Below, piece after piece: positions 5,322-7,055 of a DNA stretch of 7,055 bases. This DNA comes from Eggerthellaceae bacterium. Lineage in GTDB: Bacteria; Actinomycetota; Coriobacteriia; Coriobacteriales; Eggerthellaceae. Under the pieces are notes generated by a model. That model was not told the DNA's origin, did no database searches, and saw only the letters and a list, made by a program, of their open reading frames with translations. A program made the translations under genes and the position numbers. The stretch covers positions 1 through 7,055 of the forward strand of contig JAFUCW010000268.1 of assembly GCA_017459485.1 (NCBI GenBank). The letters run 5' to 3'. Position 1 is the stretch's first letter, and each line of letters starts with the position of its first letter.

Positions 5322-6416
5322 CTATGCAGCAGCCGCAGCGCCACCCTCGAGCATGTCGGCAGCGCCTTCAACGCTTAGCCAACCGAAGCCAGGGTTGTCG
5401 CCTTCGGGAGCCTTGCCCATACCGCCGTTGAGGTTCCAGGCGTCATAGCCCAGCAGACGGAAGGAGGCCAATACCTGAGAAGCGGTTTGGCCGGTGTAGC
5501 AGTAGATGATGACCGGCTTGTCGTCCATGATCATGCCGAAACTCTGCTGCATGCCCTTGCCGAACGGGATGTTGACCGCACCGGGGATATGACCCTCGTT
5601 GTAGTCCTTCTCCTGGCGCACGGAAAGAATGTAGTACTGGTCGGCCGTGCCGCCCTCGATGGCAGCCTTCAGCTCTTCGGGATCGAAGTTGAACGGCTTG
5701 TCGTCGCTGGCGAAGTAGTTCTCGATGGCTTCCTTGACATCGGCGTCGACTGCGTAGGTGCCCTCGAAGGGAGCAACCTCTTCGGTGTCGATGTAGTTTT
5801 CATAGCCTTCGGCCTGGGAGATGCCGCGGTTCCAGCCGCTCTGTATGTTGTGGGCCTTCTTGCCGGCAACGCTCAGCAGAACGGTGGCCTGGGAAGAAGT
5901 CTGGCCCGTGTAGCAGTTGATCCAGATGTCCTTGTCGTCCGGAATGGACTCGATGTTGGCGCCCAGCTGGGCGTAGGGGATGTTCACGGCGCCCTTCAGG
6001 TGACCCTGGGCATAGTCTTCGGCAGAGCGGATGTCGAGCAGGTAGATGTCCTCGCCTGCGTCCATCTTCTCGAAGATCTTGTCGGCAGGAAGCTGGTTGT
6101 TGCCTTCCTCGGGGAAGTTCTCCCAGTATTCCAGCACTTTGTTGATCACGGTAATGCCGCCGACAATATGGCTTTCCGTGTCGGAGCTGGAAGCAGCCGA
6201 GCTGGAAGCAGAAGCGCTTGCTGAGGCGCTTGCGGAAGCAGAGGCGCTCGTGTCGGCAGAAGCCGAAGCGGAAGCGCTCGTGTCAGCAGATGCGGAAGCG
6301 CTCGTGTCAGCAGCGCTGGAAGCAGCGGAGCTGGCGGATTCGCCGCCGCCCGCGCAGCCCGCAAGCAGGCCGAGGGCGAAGACAAATGAGATAATCAGTG
6401 CAATCCTTTTCTTCAT
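5322..6416 (-). CDS. Tandem rhodanese-domain lipoprotein with Ser/Ala-rich spacer
   Basis: 364 residues. Seen: a Lys/Arg n-region, hydrophobic segment and perfect lipobox LAGC with C21. Then a spacer of Ser, Ala and Asp-Thr (about 27-82) that likely holds the enzyme away from the membrane, and two rhodanese domains (about 105-210 and 248-350). Each has a CH2A-like motif (LLDIRSAEDYAQGHLKGA; ILSVRQEKDYNEGHIPGA) and an active-site loop CYTGQT with C168 and C306. Rhodaneses carry sulfane sulfur as a Cys persulfide. Both cysteines are kept, while in most two-domain rhodaneses only one is. The loop ends in Thr rather than Arg of CRxGxR. Start ATG 6416 has GGAG at 6425-6428, 9 nt upstream; an upstream TTG at 6440 in frame is less likely. 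It sits behind an NrfD gene, which suggests sulfur delivery to a polysulfide or thiosulfate reductase-like complex (inference). Confidence 0.92.
   Translation of the reverse strand: MKKRIALIISFVFALGLLAGCAGGGESASSAASSAADTSASASADTSASASASADTSASASASASASASASSSAASSSDTESHIVGGITVINKVLEYWENFPEEGNNQLPADKIFEKMDAGEDIYLLDIRSAEDYAQGHLKGAVNIPYAQLGANIESIPDDKDIWINCYTGQTSSQATVLLSVAGKKAHNIQSGWNRGISQAEGYENYIDTEEVAPFEGTYAVDADVKEAIENYFASDDKPFNFDPEELKAAIEGGTADQYYILSVRQEKDYNEGHIPGAVNIPFGKGMQQSFGMIMDDKPVIIYCYTGQTASQVLASFRLLGYDAWNLNGGMGKAPEGDNPGFGWLSVEGAADMLEGGAAAAA
6171..6338 (-). repeat. Ser/Ala-coding low-complexity repeat in the rhodanese lipoprotein
   Basis: This segment encodes residues 27-82, mainly alternating Ser and Ala with three Ala-Asp-Thr-Ser punctuations. 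At DNA level a 20-bp unit (plus strand GAAGCGCTCGTGTCAGCAGA) recurs at 6241-6260, 6271-6290 and 6295-6314 with few or no mismatches. The offsets of 30 and 24 nt are both multiples of three. Copy-number change would therefore alter spacer length without breaking the frame. Confidence 0.8.
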
Positions 6417-6458
6417 TGGTTCTTTCTCCATTCTTTTCAAACCGTCTTTCTTACTTTC

Positions 6459-6477
6459 ATTCGATAAAGCTTCGAAT
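6459..6477 (-). repeat. Small hairpin in the rhodanese leader
   Basis: ATTCGA (6459-6464) and TCGAAT (6472-6477) form a 6-bp perfect inverted repeat with a 7-nt loop, in the untranslated leader about 45 nt before the start codon. It is AT-rich, so stability is modest. Confidence 0.3.
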
Positions 6478-6480
6478 TGC

Positions 6481-6514
6481 GAGGATGGCGATCCTTCCCT
6501 CCTTAGGCATCCTC
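6481..6514 (-). repeat. Leader hairpin with a Shine-Dalgarno-like loop
   Basis: GAGGATG (6481-6487 on the plus strand) and CATCCTC (6508-6514) form a 7-bp perfect inverted repeat. The 20-nt loop, read on the minus strand, contains AAGGAGG, a full Shine-Dalgarno sequence with no suitable start codon close after it. It may act in the leader RNA of the rhodanese gene; no known riboswitch class was recognised. Confidence 0.35.
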
Positions 6515-6529
6515 TCTCTTCGTGCCATT

Positions 6530-6558
6530 ATCTTAACTGTTAGTCTGCCCAAACTCAA
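6530..6558 (-). promoter_or_regulatory. Probable promoter of the rhodanese lipoprotein gene
   Basis: On the minus strand TTGAGT (6558-6553) and TAAGAT (6535-6530) are separated by exactly 17 nt, each 4 of 6 to the sigma70 consensus. Transcription would start near 6523, giving a leader of about 107 nt that contains both hairpins. It shows that the gene can be expressed apart from the upstream NrfD operon. Confidence 0.45.
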
Positions 6559-6570
6559 AGGCAGCGCACT

Positions 6571-6576
6571 ATTATA
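6571..6576 (-). promoter_or_regulatory. Second possible -10 box upstream of the rhodanese gene
   Basis: The minus strand reads a perfect TATAAT 15-20 nt after the NrfD stop codon. No good -35 is visible (CTGTTC at 17 nt). Use of this box would give a leader of about 148 nt. It may be an alternative promoter or chance AT-rich sequence. Confidence 0.3.
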
Positions 6577-6590
6577 GCCTTATTTTTGAA

Positions 6591-7055
6591 CTAGAACAGT
6601 ATCATCATCACACCAGCCGACACCACGACGAAACGCAGCATGAAGCCGCCGATGACCACGCCGGTCTGCCCGATAGCCTCGCCCGTGTCGGAAGGATGAG
6701 CAGAGCGCGCCTTAACCACGTCGATCGCAAGCGGCAGCACCAAACCAATGCCCACTACGCCAATCCAGAACGCCGGCGCCAAAGAGCCCGTTGTCAGCAT
6801 GGCTACCGATTCGGCCCCTGCAGCCCCCCTACCGGATGCAATGGCGAGCATGGCCACGATCAGCACGATCTCGAGCACAGCAAGGACGATATGAATGGGC
6901 CGCAGCAAGGCCATCTTCTCGAACTCAACGTAGTCGAAGGCAAGCCCCACAAGCGACACGATGGCCATGCCCGACGTGAGCGCAGAGACAATGAACAGCA
7001 CCGGCAGCACCGAGTTGTGCCACAGAGGCACGCCCACAGAGTCGCCCAGCAAAAA
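6591..7055 (-). CDS. NrfD/PsrC-family membrane subunit, C-terminal part (5' end outside window)
   Basis: 154 residues are visible; the frame is open to the right edge (it reads F-L-L-G-D-S), so the true start lies beyond it. NrfD-family proteins are eight-helix membrane subunits of molybdenum or cytochrome reductases that exchange electrons with the quinone pool. Seen: four hydrophobic helices, roughly residues 14-37, 49-72, 93-113 and 130-153. Family-typical stretches are PLWHNSVLPVLFIVSALTSG (9-28) and GGFMLRFVVVSAG (134-146), the latter near the C-terminus as in PsrC. Length matches about the second half of the family. It is followed 174 nt later by the rhodanese lipoprotein, on the same strand. 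The partner FeS and molybdopterin subunits would be expected upstream of it, outside the window. Which reductase it serves cannot be told from this part. Confidence 0.85.
   Translation of the reverse strand, partial: FLLGDSVGVPLWHNSVLPVLFIVSALTSGMAIVSLVGLAFDYVEFEKMALLRPIHIVLAVLEIVLIVAMLAIASGRGAAGAESVAMLTTGSLAPAFWIGVVGIGLVLPLAIDVVKARSAHPSDTGEAIGQTGVVIGGFMLRFVVVSAGVMMILF

Noticed and set aside
5487..6224. Plus-strand open frame of 245 residues antisense to the rhodanese gene
   Set aside because: A mirror of the conserved rhodanese codons; no domain of its own.
6457..6528. Short minus-strand leader ORF (ATG near 6528 to TGA near 6457, 23 codons)
   Set aside because: No good ribosome binding site and no run of a regulatory amino acid; likely chance.

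Overview
The window looks like a chromosomal segment of a high-GC anaerobic actinobacterium, most likely Coriobacteriia/Eggerthellaceae. This guess rests on the GC-rich codon use, a bacterial Elp3, a ThrH-type HAD enzyme, and a set of exported redox proteins (NrfD membrane subunit, rhodanese lipoprotein, ApbE lipoprotein). No database search was possible. There is no phage, IS element, CRISPR array, rRNA or tRNA.

Layout. (1) Positions 1-799, minus strand: a class I SAM-dependent methyltransferase whose N- and C-terminal motifs resemble eukaryotic Trm9/ALKBH8. Its 3' end lies beyond the left edge. (2) Positions 935-2872, plus strand: a divergent Elp3 gene. Its radical-SAM part and GNAT (acetyltransferase) part lie in the same frame but are separated by one in-frame TAA at 2468-2470. 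(3) Positions 2926-3525, minus: ThrH-like phosphoserine phosphatase/homoserine phosphotransferase. (4) Positions 3674-4006, plus: an ArsR/SmtB zinc-type repressor with a perfect palindromic operator over its own promoter. (5) Positions 4019-5200, minus: lipoprotein ApbE (FAD:protein FMN transferase). (6) Positions 5322-6416, minus: a lipoprotein with a Ser/Ala-rich spacer and two rhodanese domains, followed by a strong intrinsic terminator. (7) Positions 6591-7055, minus: the C-terminal part of an NrfD/PsrC-family membrane quinone-interacting subunit, truncated by the right edge.

How the genes may work together. The Elp3/Trm9-like pair suggests a bacterial wobble-uridine pathway: Elp3 makes cm5U34 and a methyltransferase converts the carboxyl group to the methyl ester mcm5U34. 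The in-frame stop raises the question of whether Elp3 is decaying, split, or misread in this assembly. The three minus-strand genes at the right end suggest an exported electron-transfer module. NrfD would take or give quinone electrons, the surface rhodanese would carry sulfane sulfur (compare the Sud protein that serves polysulfide reductase), and ApbE would flavinylate a partner protein. The catalytic subunit would lie beyond the right edge.

No gap exceeds 300 bases. The two longest, 3526-3673 and 6417-6590, both hold promoters or operator/leader structures, described below.
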